A DNA stretch of 64,000 nucleotides from the NCBI GenBank assembly GCA_937941455.1, contig CALDHM010000019.1:1-64000 (forward strand), given 5' to 3'. Below the pieces are notes generated by a model. That model worked only from the letters and a program-made list of their open reading frames with translations. It did no database searches and was not told the origin of the DNA. The translations under genes were made by a program, and so were the position numbers. This DNA comes from an uncultured Pirellulaceae bacterium. Lineage in GTDB: Bacteria > Planctomycetota > Planctomycetia > Pirellulales > Pirellulaceae. Positions 29,106 through 39,264 of this stretch are shown here, one piece after another. Numbering within the stretch: the stretch's first letter is position 1; every line of letters starts with the position of its first letter.

Positions 29106-29453
29106 TCAAATGGCTTCCGGGCCTCGCTCTCCCGTGCGGATGCGCACAACATCCTCCAGCGGCAAGATGAAGATTTTGCCGTCGCCCACCTCTCCTTTGT
29201 CTCCCGTGCGGCCCCCCTTGATGATCGCGGCAATGGTCGGCTCAACGAATTGTTCATTGACGGCGATCTGCAATTGGACCTTGCGACGCAGGTTGTTGGT
29301 GAAACCTTCGCCCCCGTACAACTCCGATTTGCCGGTTTGTCGGCCGAAGCCCTGACAATCCATGATCGTGAGCCGATAGACCTCGACTTCGGTAAGGGCC
29401 TGTTTGACCGATTCCAGATTGTGTGGCTGAATTATCGCGATGATGAGCTTCAT
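29106..29453 (-). CDS. PII-family nitrogen regulatory protein with atypical T-loop
   Basis: MKLIIAIIQPHNLESVKQAL...GFGRQTGKSELYGGEGFTNNLRRKV...GDGKIFILPLEDVVRIRTGE. Confidence 0.92.
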   Translation of the reverse strand: MKLIIAIIQPHNLESVKQALTEVEVYRLTIMDCQGFGRQTGKSELYGGEGFTNNLRRKVQLQIAVNEQFVEPTIAAIIKGGRTGDKGEVGDGKIFILPLEDVVRIRTGERGPEAI

Positions 29454-29692
29454 TGGGGGCTCCCACAGGAATGAGCCCTATGAATCTACCCCAAATGCCT
29501 GGCATCGCCAATCGGCAACGAGCGATATCGCTATTTGGTCGCATCCTGCGACTCTGTTCAACGCGCCGTTGAAGAGCCCAGTTATTTCGACTTGGTCGGC
29601 AGTGAATCTTTGCCCAAACGTGCCTTTGCTGATGCGTCGGTTTACGGACTCTGACCGTTTTAGAATTGTCCCTTGTCCCCAAAGTTCCGCTT

Positions 29693-31066
29693 TTAGAACA
29701 AGATAATCGCGTCCATCGCTGGAATCAGGCGGCCCGAATCAATGGCCGACGCTCCGTAATCGATACGCAGTTCAGGACGAAATACGAAATTCGCATGGGG
29801 ACGGAAGTTCAGGCCGGTCGTGAAGTCCCACGTTGACCGGGCCGTGCCGAAGATTTGATCGGACTTCCACCACTCGACGCGGGTTCCCAAGGCCAAGCAA
29901 GGATTGATTTGATAGAACAGATAGTTCGTGATGCCGAATTCATTGTTGTTCTGCAAATTCAAGAAATCCCCTGCGAACACATAGCAAAGCCGATCCGTCA
30001 CTTGAAACCGGGCGACTGCCGATTGCAAGATGCCGCTACCACGGTGACCAGTATCTCCGAGAGAACTGGTCAACTCCAATGACGTGCGCTGCGAAGGTTG
30101 CAAACGCAGGCCGGCGAGCAGATTGAAGCCGTTGTCGGTTTGGTCGAAACCTGTATCCCAGCCCAGCGTAGCCCCCCCTAGTAGCGTCACACCGGGAGCA
30201 CGCTGATGGGTAGCCAAAATCCCCGTGTGCCCGAACGGTTGCGTGTAGAAGCGGGTGTAGGTCCGGCTATAGAAAAAGTTCTCTGCCGAAGGGATGCTCT
30301 CGGCACCGAACGGCGACAGAAAGCGGCCGATTTTGACTGACGTGCAGCTGTTGGCACGCTCGATGTAGGCTTGAGGCAAGGCCCAACCGTAGATCCCATG
30401 ATCCCAGCCATTGTCCCACCCGGTCGGGGCACCTGTCGGACTATTGCCGAACGATTGAATCTCCGGTCCGTCGATACCGTAAACGGCGTCAATGCGATAG
30501 CCCCAAGAGCCGTTCCTCTGACGCGCGGCCGGACGCTCGATGAAGCCCCAAACCTGATGCAGGTTGAGGCGTTCCTCACGCGTGTTCAAGTACGGCAGAT
30601 TCGAATCGTGAATCCCGACTTGAAAAAAACCACCAGCCCGCCGCCCATTGCAAGCAGTACCGAAGATTCGCTGCACATCTCCGAGTTGGCAGCACGTGCC
30701 GCGACTGGAACGGGTTCGATTTTCATAATCGGGATCCGTGGCATTGCTGCGGGTATCGAGTGGCGGCCGTTGCTCGAAGGGATTGTTGCCCGTTGATTGC
30801 GGGGCCCCGGGAACTTGATCGTAGCCGTCTTGAATCCTTTCGGTCTTGGCTTCCGGATCTTGATTGGACTTGAACAACCGCACCCCCCGATTACTCGCCG
30901 CAGTCGCAGGAGGCGTTGGAACTCCGACCGCTGGGCGGGAGGCATCGCTCGCGCGCCAGGGGTACCATTCCGCATTTTGTTGGCCAGACAACACGGTGGT
31001 TGAACAAGCGGTGAGGATTCCCACCCAATAACAGAGCACTCGCATGCGACCTTCCCTTGTCGTCAA
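29693..31066 (-). CDS. Outer-membrane beta-barrel protein (BBP2-like porin)
   Basis: Signal peptide; alternating aromatic beta strands; terminal RPELRIDYGASAIDSGRLIPAMDAIILF. Confidence 0.75.
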   Translation of the reverse strand: MTTREGRMRVLCYWVGILTACSTTVLSGQQNAEWYPWRASDASRPAVGVPTPPATAASNRGVRLFKSNQDPEAKTERIQDGYDQVPGAPQSTGNNPFEQRPPLDTRSNATDPDYENRTRSSRGTCCQLGDVQRIFGTACNGRRAGGFFQVGIHDSNLPYLNTREERLNLHQVWGFIERPAARQRNGSWGYRIDAVYGIDGPEIQSFGNSPTGAPTGWDNGWDHGIYGWALPQAYIERANSCTSVKIGRFLSPFGAESIPSAENFFYSRTYTRFYTQPFGHTGILATHQRAPGVTLLGGATLGWDTGFDQTDNGFNLLAGLRLQPSQRTSLELTSSLGDTGHRGSGILQSAVARFQVTDRLCYVFAGDFLNLQNNNEFGITNYLFYQINPCLALGTRVEWWKSDQIFGTARSTWDFTTGLNFRPHANFVFRPELRIDYGASAIDSGRLIPAMDAIILF

Positions 31067-31447
31067 ATCCGTTGCCTTACTCTCGCCGTACGACTCACAG
31101 AGTGCGTGCGCACGTTACGATCGAAAGAATCTGAACCTCAGTTGGGATATCGGATGCGCTTTAAAACGAAAATAACCAATTTGGCCAAAGTCGCAATTGG
31201 CGAAACTTGGCAAACTGTAACGGACCGTTCCCAGCGGCTTGGGCGACGCCAACGAAGCAACAGTCATGCCAGCGAAAGCCCTGCCACGGAACTGCCCCGA
31301 CCAAGCCCCATGTGCGTTGCCCCGTCCCTATGTTCGGGACGGCTGCGTGGCTACAGCGTCGATTCGGATCAAAATGACCATAGGCGAATCCCCCAGAGCT
31401 GATGATTCTCAAACGCCGACAATAGGTTGCGTCCTATCGTCTGCCTG

Positions 31448-32545
31448 CTAGCGATCGGAATCAAAGAGGGCGTCGACATAGGTATCGACGTCGAATTCTG
31501 CCAGGGCGTCGGGCGTCTCCCCCAATCCGATGAACTTGACGGGCAAATCGAACTCCTGGCGAATCGGGATCGCGACGCCTCCCTTGGCAGTACCATCGAG
31601 TTTTGCAAGGACGATTCCCGTGCAGTCGGCGGCTTGTGAGAATCCCTTGGCCTGGCTGATCGCGTTTTGGCCAGCCGTGGCATCGAGGACGAGCAGCACC
31701 TCATGCGGAGCCTCGGGGATCACCTTCCCGATTACCTTTTTAACGCGGGATAATTCATCCATCAAATTGGTTTGAGTTTGCAAGCGTCCCGCCGTATCGA
31801 TAATACAGATATCGGCATTTTGATTTTTGGCGGCCTCCGTCGCCTTGTAAGCAACGCTGGCCGGATCGCTCCCCGGTTTGCCAGTTACGATTTGAGCGCC
31901 GAGACGTTGTGCCCAAATGGTAAGTTGCTCTACAGCCGCGGCGCGAAATGTATCTCCGGCGCCGAGGACAACAGTTTTTCCGGCTTGCACAAAGCGGTAC
32001 GTCAGCTTGGCGATGCTGGTCGTTTTTCCCGAACCGTTGACGCCGACGACCATGATCACCGTTGGCCCCGTGTCGGCCATCCGCAAACCGTTCGACTCCT
32101 GCCGCATGATTTGGCGAATGGATTCCTTGGCGGATTGAACCAGGTCCTGCAGATGCACCTTGCGGCCACGGAATTTGCGATGGATATCGTCGCGGATCTG
32201 TGCTGCCGACCGATTCCCCATGTCCGTTTTGACCAGGTAGAGGAACAGTTCATCGAGGAATTCGTCGTCAACCAGGCGACCATCCTTGACCAAATCTCGA
32301 ATGTCGGTGTTGAAGAATTTGATGGTATTTTGCAAGGCACTTCGCAAACTTCCGAAGAAACCCACTTTTTGAGAAGTGCTGGCCGGGGCCGCAGACGGCA
32401 ACGCCGTGGGGGCAGGCAGCTCGTGGGTGGCGGAATCGCCTGGCGGCTCGTCAGGCTGCCGCTCCGGTTGCCCCGACGCATCAGGCTGGGCAAGAGTTTC
32501 AGCTGCGGGAGTCTCTTTTTTGCGAAAGGGGTTCCAAAGTGCCAT
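31448..32545 (-). CDS. ftsY: Signal recognition particle receptor FtsY
   Basis: VVGVNGSGKTTSIAKLTYRFVQAGKTVVLGAGDTFRAAAVEQL, DTAGRLQTQTNLMDEL, VLAKLDGTAKGGVAIPI. Confidence 0.95.
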   Translation of the reverse strand: MALWNPFRKKETPAAETLAQPDASGQPERQPDEPPGDSATHELPAPTALPSAAPASTSQKVGFFGSLRSALQNTIKFFNTDIRDLVKDGRLVDDEFLDELFLYLVKTDMGNRSAAQIRDDIHRKFRGRKVHLQDLVQSAKESIRQIMRQESNGLRMADTGPTVIMVVGVNGSGKTTSIAKLTYRFVQAGKTVVLGAGDTFRAAAVEQLTIWAQRLGAQIVTGKPGSDPASVAYKATEAAKNQNADICIIDTAGRLQTQTNLMDELSRVKKVIGKVIPEAPHEVLLVLDATAGQNAISQAKGFSQAADCTGIVLAKLDGTAKGGVAIPIRQEFDLPVKFIGLGETPDALAEFDVDTYVDALFDSDR

Positions 32546-32560
32546 GGATCGCTTGAATAG

Positions 32561-33010
32561 TTACAGGGGATGTGAACGTTCGATGTTTTGTGCGCTGGGT
32601 ACGGGAGTGTGATGCATTTGCCGCAATTTGTCGAGGATGCCATTGACGAAGGCGGGAGAGTCTTTGGTGCCGTAACGCCGAGAAAGCTCGATCGCTTCAT
32701 TGATCGCCACGGCAGCCGGCGTTCCGAAGAACAAAAATTCGAATGCCCCCAATCGGATCACGTTGCGATCAATCAGCGGCATCCGCGAGAGTCGCCAGTT
32801 TTTCGAAACCTGGGCAACGAGCTGATCGATTTCTTGACGTTTGCTGTTGACACCGAGGTACAGTTGCGTCCCCAGTTCCACCAAATCCGGCACGCCGCCG
32901 AGCCGCCTCCGGAGAAACTGCCTCCATTGTGATTCGGCTGGCAGGTTGATTTCCGCTTGGTAGAGGAGCTGCAAGACGACTTGGCGAACTCGCGAGCGGC
33001 GGGAAATCAC
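32561..33010 (-). CDS. nusB: Transcription antitermination factor NusB
   Basis: RRSRVRQVVLQLLYQAEIN...IDRNVIRLGAFEFLF...AVAINEAIELSRRYGTKDSPAFVNGILDKL. Confidence 0.92.
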   Translation of the reverse strand: MISRRSRVRQVVLQLLYQAEINLPAESQWRQFLRRRLGGVPDLVELGTQLYLGVNSKRQEIDQLVAQVSKNWRLSRMPLIDRNVIRLGAFEFLFFGTPAAVAINEAIELSRRYGTKDSPAFVNGILDKLRQMHHTPVPSAQNIERSHPL

Positions 33011-33471
33011 GCGTCGGCTCCCTTGTGCGGACGTAGTTGAACCATGGCCAATGCCGCTTCGGCGGCTTCTTCCCCTTTATTACCCAGTTTTCCTCCCGCG
33101 CGGTCAACGGCCTGCTGCAACGTGTCGCAGGTTAGGACGCCGAGCGCGACAGGAATGCCCGAGTTCAACGAAATCTGTCCGAGTGCGAGTGTCACGAAGC
33201 GATTGATGTGCTGGTCGTGGGTCGTTTCCCCCTTGATGACGACACCGATCGCAATCACGGCGGCGAGATAGGGCCGGGAATTGACGAGCCATTGCGTGGC
33301 AAGCGGGAGCTCCCAGGCCCCGGGAACACGAACGACTTCGATGGCATCAGGGGCCACGCCGTGGCGTTGGAGCGTGGCCTGAGCTCCCTCGCGAAGTTTT
33401 TCCGTGATCGACTCGTTGTAACGCGAGACGACAATCGCAAATTTTTGATCCATCCGTTTTTCTGTCGGCAT
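33007..33471 (-). CDS. ribH: 6,7-dimethyl-8-ribityllumazine synthase
   Basis: KFAIVVSRYNESITEKLREGA, VRVPGAWELPLA, AVIAIGVVIKGETTHDQHINRFV. Confidence 0.92.
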   Translation of the reverse strand: MPTEKRMDQKFAIVVSRYNESITEKLREGAQATLQRHGVAPDAIEVVRVPGAWELPLATQWLVNSRPYLAAVIAIGVVIKGETTHDQHINRFVTLALGQISLNSGIPVALGVLTCDTLQQAVDRAGGKLGNKGEEAAEAALAMVQLRPHKGADA

Positions 33472-33484
33472 CTGCTGTCTTGGC

Positions 33485-34987
33485 CTAGATTCCGCCAGCC
33501 TTGAGGCTAAGCAAGAATTCTGCATTCGTCTGAGTTTTTCGCAGGCGTTCGGTCAGGGTGAGCATGGCGTCGGCGGGACTCAGCGTACTGAGTGCCCGGC
33601 GGACTTGACAAATCCGCTGATATTCGTCGGGGTCGAGCAATTTTTCTTCGCGTCGCGTTCCCGAGCGATTGATGTCGATGGCCGGCCAGATTCTTCGTTC
33701 GACCAGGCTGCGATCGAGGACGATTTCCATATTGCCGGTCCCTTTGAATTCCTCGAAGATCACTTCATCCATCCGGCTTCCCGTGTCGATGAGGGCCGTG
33801 GCAATGATCGTTAGCGAACCACCTTCCTCGATCTTGCGTGCCGCCCCGAAGAACGCCTTGGGTCGCTGCATGGCGTTAGCATCGAGGCCCCCGGTCAAGG
33901 TCTTGCCCGATTGCGGCACCTCAGCGTTCCAGGCTCGCCCCAAGCGGGTGATGGAATCCAGGAATAAGACTACGTCCACTCGCGATTCGACCAACCGCTT
34001 GGCCTTCTCGAGTACCATCTCGGACACTTGAATATGGCGAGCCGGCGTTTCATCGAAGGTCGAGCTGATCACTTCGCAGCGTTCACCGTGCACCTCGCGT
34101 TCCATATCGGTAACTTCCTCGGGGCGTTCGTCAACCAGCAGCATGATGACGTAGGCCTGCGCATAATTTTTCAAAACGGCGCGGGCCATGTTCTGCATCA
34201 ATATGGTTTTGCCCGCCCGCGGCGGACTGACGATCAGCCCGCGTTGTCCGAAACCGAGGGGCGTGATCATATCGACGACGCGCGTCGACAATTCTTGAGG
34301 ATCGTGCTCCATCACGATCCGCTGGTCGGGATGCAGGGGCGTCAATTCATCGAAATGTTTGACGCGGTAATAATCGTTGGGGTCGAGTCCGTTGATCAGC
34401 TCGACCCGCAAGAGTGCGAAATACTTTTCGTTCTGCTTGGGAGGACGCACTTGACCACAAACGTGCGAGCCGTTCCGCAAGTTGAATTTTCGCACCTGGC
34501 TGGGCGAGACGTAGATATCGTCGGCGCAACTGAGGTAGGAGGATTTCGACGAGCGCAGAAAGCCGAACCCGTCGGGCAGAATCTGCAAAGTTCCCTCACC
34601 GTACATCAGGCCCTGATCCTTGATCCGTTGCTTGATGATTTTCAGCAGAATTTCACGATGAGACTGACTGTCGTCGACCGAAGAAACGTTTTCGGCAGCC
34701 GCTTGAGCCCGCAGGCTCGGCAAATCCATCCGCAGCAATTGCGAAACTGGAATCTCGCCTTCCTTGACTTCGCGGCGGACGTCGGTCGAGTTTTCCGGTC
34801 GAATTTCGTCCAGATGCGACCGTTCCGACAAGGAAACGGGCTCGCCGCTTTGCTCGATTTCCTTCAATTGCTCGACGACCTCAGGCGGGAGCTGCTCTCG
34901 CTTGGAGGCTTTCGATTTGGGACTGGCAGGCCGTGGCCGTTTCGGTCTTCCACTAGACCGGGGTTGATTTTGAGGTGAATTGGACAT
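33485..34987 (-). CDS. rho: Transcription termination factor Rho
   Basis: [80 protein letters not shown]. Confidence 0.97.
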   Translation of the reverse strand: MSNSPQNQPRSSGRPKRPRPASPKSKASKREQLPPEVVEQLKEIEQSGEPVSLSERSHLDEIRPENSTDVRREVKEGEIPVSQLLRMDLPSLRAQAAAENVSSVDDSQSHREILLKIIKQRIKDQGLMYGEGTLQILPDGFGFLRSSKSSYLSCADDIYVSPSQVRKFNLRNGSHVCGQVRPPKQNEKYFALLRVELINGLDPNDYYRVKHFDELTPLHPDQRIVMEHDPQELSTRVVDMITPLGFGQRGLIVSPPRAGKTILMQNMARAVLKNYAQAYVIMLLVDERPEEVTDMEREVHGERCEVISSTFDETPARHIQVSEMVLEKAKRLVESRVDVVLFLDSITRLGRAWNAEVPQSGKTLTGGLDANAMQRPKAFFGAARKIEEGGSLTIIATALIDTGSRMDEVIFEEFKGTGNMEIVLDRSLVERRIWPAIDINRSGTRREEKLLDPDEYQRICQVRRALSTLSPADAMLTLTERLRKTQTNAEFLLSLKAGGI

Positions 34988-35044
34988 TAACGAAACCTAG
35001 AGAAGAGTAGAACGGAGCGAATTGCGCGGGAAAGCACGGGGAAG

Positions 35045-35077
35045 CAGAAGTCATCGTTGCCTCAGCGATGGCTTCTG
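35045..35077. promoter_or_regulatory. Long hairpin in rho 5' leader (11 paired of 12)
   Basis: CAGAAGTCATCG-TTGCCTCAG-CGATGGCTTCTG, between coaE stop and rho start. Confidence 0.5.
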
Positions 35078-35150
35078 TCTAGAGAGAAGTTTTCCCGAAA
35101 TTACCGGCCGCAATTTTAGTCTTTGATCGGGGAACAATTCAAGCAACTGT

Positions 35151-35789
35151 TCACAACATTTCCCGAACTTTTCGGTATTTTTCGGCATCTAGCCCCCATT
35201 TCGCCCATAACTGTCGGACTTGGTCCGCCAAGGGGGCACTCGGTTGATCGTCATTATCCACAAGATCGGTCGCTCTGGCTCGCTTTTCCGCCAGCGGCGT
35301 TTGTCTCGCCTCGCGATCGAGCAGCTCGCGACGCGTCCAACCTCGAGCCTCGGCGCGGCGAATTCGAGTCTCCTGCGAACATTCCACAAATACGATGCGA
35401 TCGCACCAGCGGTTCCAACCCGACTTGAACATGACGGCCGCATCGACAACTACTGCGGGGTATCCTGCAGCCCGAAAATCGTCGAGACGCTGGCGCACTA
35501 AAGCCTCGATTCGGGGATGGCTGATCCGCTCGAGCCGCCCAAGTCGCGTCTGTGCTGCCAGGGAGTCGGCAAAAACCAGACGAGCCAACGCTCGGCGATC
35601 GATTTCGCCCCGTTCGTCGAGAATTTCCCCTCCAAATTCGGCCACCAGCTCGTCGCGGACATCGGCGTTGCGCAGAACCTCATGGCCCAAGCGGTCGGCA
35701 TCGATCACGGCAGCCCCCAAGCGGCCGAATTCCGCCGCCACATAACTTTTGCCGCTGGCAATGCCGCCCGCCAATCCAATGATCAACAT
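35151..35789 (-). CDS. coaE: Dephospho-CoA kinase
   Basis: MLIIGLAGGIASGKSYVAAEFGRLGAAVIDADRLGHEVL. Confidence 0.92.
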   Translation of the reverse strand: MLIIGLAGGIASGKSYVAAEFGRLGAAVIDADRLGHEVLRNADVRDELVAEFGGEILDERGEIDRRALARLVFADSLAAQTRLGRLERISHPRIEALVRQRLDDFRAAGYPAVVVDAAVMFKSGWNRWCDRIVFVECSQETRIRRAEARGWTRRELLDREARQTPLAEKRARATDLVDNDDQPSAPLADQVRQLWAKWGLDAEKYRKVREML

Positions 35790-35958
35790 GCCCAAAATTC
35801 CGCAATTTTCGGATAATCCTTGGAGCATATCATCGCCAGCCGCGAAATTGAACTAGCGACCACGTCAATACCACAGAACCAACCCCTCAATCGCGGGTTT
35901 CGATTTCGCCGCTACCCCGAGCCACCGGTCCCCCCTCCGCGCATCGATCTTGTCCCCG

Positions 35959-38817
35959 TCATGCAAAACAATCCTCCGTATCATTCCAGTTCTTGCCGCA
36001 CTCGACAGCGACCTTAAGGGGAACTCGTAGCTGGAAGGCATTGCTCATTTCGTGACGCAGCATCGTCGCGACCTCGCGCTGCTGTGCGACCGGTGCCTCA
36101 ACGACCAACTCGTCGTGAATCTGCAGCAACAATTGAGCCTCCGGAAATTCGGTAGCGAGTCGATCGGCGACGCGAAGCATAGCCGTTTTGATCAGATCCG
36201 CCGCCGATCCCTGACTGACCGTATTGATGGCGATTCGCTCGGGCATCGTCCGAGATCGTTGTCCAGCCGTTCTTCGCGGATCGCGGACTCCCTCGATCCC
36301 TCGGCGCCGGCCGAGAATCGTGCGAACTTCGCGATGGTCGTACGCTTGTTGCAATATTTCCGACAAAAATTTGTCGACGGCTGGGTACCGCGTGAAATAA
36401 GCCTCGATGAACTCGGCAGCCGCCTCTTTGCTGATATTGAGTTCCCGCGCCAGTCCAAATGGGCTCTGGCCGTAGATGATGCCAAAATTGATGGCCTTCG
36501 CTTGACGCCGCATTTCCGCGGTGACCCGCTCCAGCGGCACGCCACCGACTTGGGCCGCGACCACCGCGTGGATATCCTCGTCATGGGCGAACGCGGTCGC
36601 TAAGGCGCCATCCTGACAAAAGTGGGCCAACACACGCAATTCGATTTGCGAATAATCGGCGGCGATCAATGCGGCTTTTGGACTTCCGGCGACAAACGCC
36701 TGACGGATCCGCCTCCCTGGTTCCGACCGAATCGGAATATTCTGCAAATTAGGGTCCTTCGAACTCAAACGGCCCGTGCGGGCGACGTCCTGTTGGAACG
36801 AAGTATGCACGCGGCCCGTGCGCGGATTGATCTGTTCCAGCAGCGCGTCGGTATACGTATTTTTCAATTTGGCGAGTTGACGGTATTCGATCATCGCCTG
36901 TGGCAAGGGGTGCCGCGGGGCGAGTTCCTCGAGGACTTCGTTATCGGTGCTGCGGGCCAACTTGGTTTTCTTGACGACCGGCAAGTTCAATTGATCGAAC
37001 AAGACATCGGCCAATTGTCTAGGTGAATCGACATTGAATGTCGTCCCGGCCAGACGATGAATCGCCACCTCGAGTTCCTTGAGCCGCTCGCCGAACTCCG
37101 CCGACAAACGACGCAAGGCAGCGGCGTCGACGGTGATGCCATGATATTCCATGTCCGCCAAGACGCGTACCAACTTCATTTCGACGTCATCGAATAGGCT
37201 TCGCAAACCACTGGCATCGAGTTGAGCCGCGAGATTCGGCCGCAGCCGCCAAGGCACGTCGGCGTCTTCTGCGGCATATTCGGTGATTTTCGCCACGGGC
37301 ACGGCGCTCATCAAGATTTGCCCCTTACCACTACCGATCAAATCGGTAATCTTGATCGTACGGTGATTCAAAAACCGCAACGCCAAGTCGTCCAGATTGT
37401 GGACATTCCGGCCAGGATTCAAAAGATAATCCGCCACCATGGTGTCGAACAATCGGGCACGCACGTCGCAGCCGAGTGCCTTCATCACGATCAGGTCATA
37501 TTTCAGATTCTGGCCGATGATCAAATGAGCGGGGTTCTGTAGTAGCGGTCGCAGCACGTCGATCAGTAACGACTCGTCAATCGTCGCCGCCCCCTCAGGT
37601 GCACGTACAGGAATATAGACCGCTTCGCCGTCAGCCCAGCCCAACGACACCCCGACCAACTCTGCCCAACGCGGATGCGGTGATGTGGTCTCGGTGTCGA
37701 ACGAGAATTCGCCTTGGGCCGCGAGACGGCCCACGAGGTCGCGCAACTCATCGGCGTCGGTCACCGTGCGGTATTCTGTGTGCCAAACAGCCGGTTGGAC
37801 GATCGGTGCGAGTTTTTCTACGCGATCCTTCAGCGAGCGAAAACCGGCCTCTTCGCAAATCGCGATCGCTTGCGGGACATCCATGCCACCCAAACGCCCG
37901 GCGACCCAATCGATTTCGATCGGCACGTTCGCATCCAATCGCACCAGTTGCTGACTGAGCAAGGCTTGATCACCCGATTCGCGAATGACACGCCCTTTCT
38001 TCCCCTTGATTTTGTCGGTGTTCGCCAAAATCTGTTCCAAGGTGCCGAACTCGTTCAATAGTTGTTGGGCTGTCTTCGGACCAATCGACGGGACACCGGG
38101 GACGTTATCGCTCGTATCGCCAACCAAGGCCTGAAAGTCGACGACTTGATCCGGGCGAATCCCCCAATCTTTCGCGAGTTGCTCGGCGTCGTAGAACGTT
38201 CCTTTCCTCAAATTCAACAAGGCGACATTGTCGGAAATCAGTTGGCGACAATCCTTGTCGCTGGTGACCAGCACACATCTGCCACCGCGCTCGGTCGCGA
38301 TGCGAGCGATGGTCGCTAAGATGTCGTCGGCCTCGTAACCCTCCACATCCAACACGGGAATTGCCAACGCGTGGAGCAACCGCTGAATCTCCGGTATCTG
38401 CGACCGCAAGTCTTCGGGCATTTCTTCGCGATGGGCTTTGTACTCCGGGTAGATCTCGTTGCGAAAGGTCGTGTCGCTATGATCGAACGCTGCGAACAGA
38501 TAATCGGGCTTCCGCGTCTGTAGAATATCCAGCAAATCTCTCGTGAATCCGAACAAAGCATTGACAGCACGCCCGTCCGGTCCCGTCATTTCCCCGATGG
38601 CGTGAAAGACTTGATAGATCAAGGAATGAGAATCGATCACATAGACCGTTTTGCCGGCCAAGCTCTCAGGCGATTCGGGAATCGCCTCAACGTTGTTTAC
38701 TGCCAAGGAAGGCGTCGTCGGCGGCTGCTCCGGCGTTTCGGCAGGGTCATCAGGTGCTAAATCGGCGAATAACTGGCCGGTGCAATTGCCCGCATTTGCT
38801 TTTTTGCTTTTCAACAT
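35959..38817 (-). CDS. polA: DNA polymerase I (5'-3' exo, 3'-5' exo, polymerase)
   Basis: VYVIDSHSLIYQVFHA, FSFDTETTS, ALIAADYSQIELRVLAHFCQD, INFGIIYGQSPFGLA, LQIHDELVVEAP. Confidence 0.97.
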   Translation of the reverse strand: MLKSKKANAGNCTGQLFADLAPDDPAETPEQPPTTPSLAVNNVEAIPESPESLAGKTVYVIDSHSLIYQVFHAIGEMTGPDGRAVNALFGFTRDLLDILQTRKPDYLFAAFDHSDTTFRNEIYPEYKAHREEMPEDLRSQIPEIQRLLHALAIPVLDVEGYEADDILATIARIATERGGRCVLVTSDKDCRQLISDNVALLNLRKGTFYDAEQLAKDWGIRPDQVVDFQALVGDTSDNVPGVPSIGPKTAQQLLNEFGTLEQILANTDKIKGKKGRVIRESGDQALLSQQLVRLDANVPIEIDWVAGRLGGMDVPQAIAICEEAGFRSLKDRVEKLAPIVQPAVWHTEYRTVTDADELRDLVGRLAAQGEFSFDTETTSPHPRWAELVGVSLGWADGEAVYIPVRAPEGAATIDESLLIDVLRPLLQNPAHLIIGQNLKYDLIVMKALGCDVRARLFDTMVADYLLNPGRNVHNLDDLALRFLNHRTIKITDLIGSGKGQILMSAVPVAKITEYAAEDADVPWRLRPNLAAQLDASGLRSLFDDVEMKLVRVLADMEYHGITVDAAALRRLSAEFGERLKELEVAIHRLAGTTFNVDSPRQLADVLFDQLNLPVVKKTKLARSTDNEVLEELAPRHPLPQAMIEYRQLAKLKNTYTDALLEQINPRTGRVHTSFQQDVARTGRLSSKDPNLQNIPIRSEPGRRIRQAFVAGSPKAALIAADYSQIELRVLAHFCQDGALATAFAHDEDIHAVVAAQVGGVPLERVTAEMRRQAKAINFGIIYGQSPFGLARELNISKEAAAEFIEAYFTRYPAVDKFLSEILQQAYDHREVRTILGRRRGIEGVRDPRRTAGQRSRTMPERIAINTVSQGSAADLIKTAMLRVADRLATEFPEAQLLLQIHDELVVEAPVAQQREVATMLRHEMSNAFQLRVPLKVAVECGKNWNDTEDCFA

Positions 38818-38884
38818 TCGCTCCTTATCGCGAGCTATGCCTAGGATGTGCTTAGAGCCTTTCCCAAACCCCACAACACCCGTA

Positions 38885-38905
38885 TCCCGAAGCGTAAGCG
38901 AGGGC
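38885..38905 (+). repeat. Intergenic repeat family 1: CCCGAAGCGTAAGCGAGGG
   Basis: Same core recurs at 44395-44415, with diverged copies at 44521-44540 and 44571-44587. Confidence 0.65.
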
Positions 38906-39264
38906 TGGTTATGGGATCGGTTGTTAAAGGGAATTCTAAACTGACACGGCCGGTTTCAGGGACGGTCCAACCGGCGCGGTTTAGCCGTAAAAATCGGAGT
39001 ATTCGCGCTCGTTTAGCGGTTTAATTCGAACTTTTGCAGACTTCTGAGAATTTCTCCCCAGTTGGTCGATAAACTGAAACTGTCTGATTCTCGGGAAATC
39101 GAAAGTTTGACACTGATTTTACCCGTATTTAGAATTGATTCACGGGAGTGTGCGGGCCAGTTTTTCCTGAAGTTCTGGCCAGACATACGGGCGCTCATCC
39201 ATTCTGTTCGGTCTGTTCGGTCGAAAGTTAGTTCGTTTTAAATTCTCCACAGGAGTTTGGTTTC

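Noticed and set aside
34028-34978. 316-aa plus-strand ORF
   Set aside because: Antisense shadow of rho; no recognisable motif.
39155-39221. GGCCAG...CTGGCC hairpin and CTGTTCGGT x2 repeat upstream of 39265
   Set aside because: Short and common by chance; not enough to call a regulatory element.
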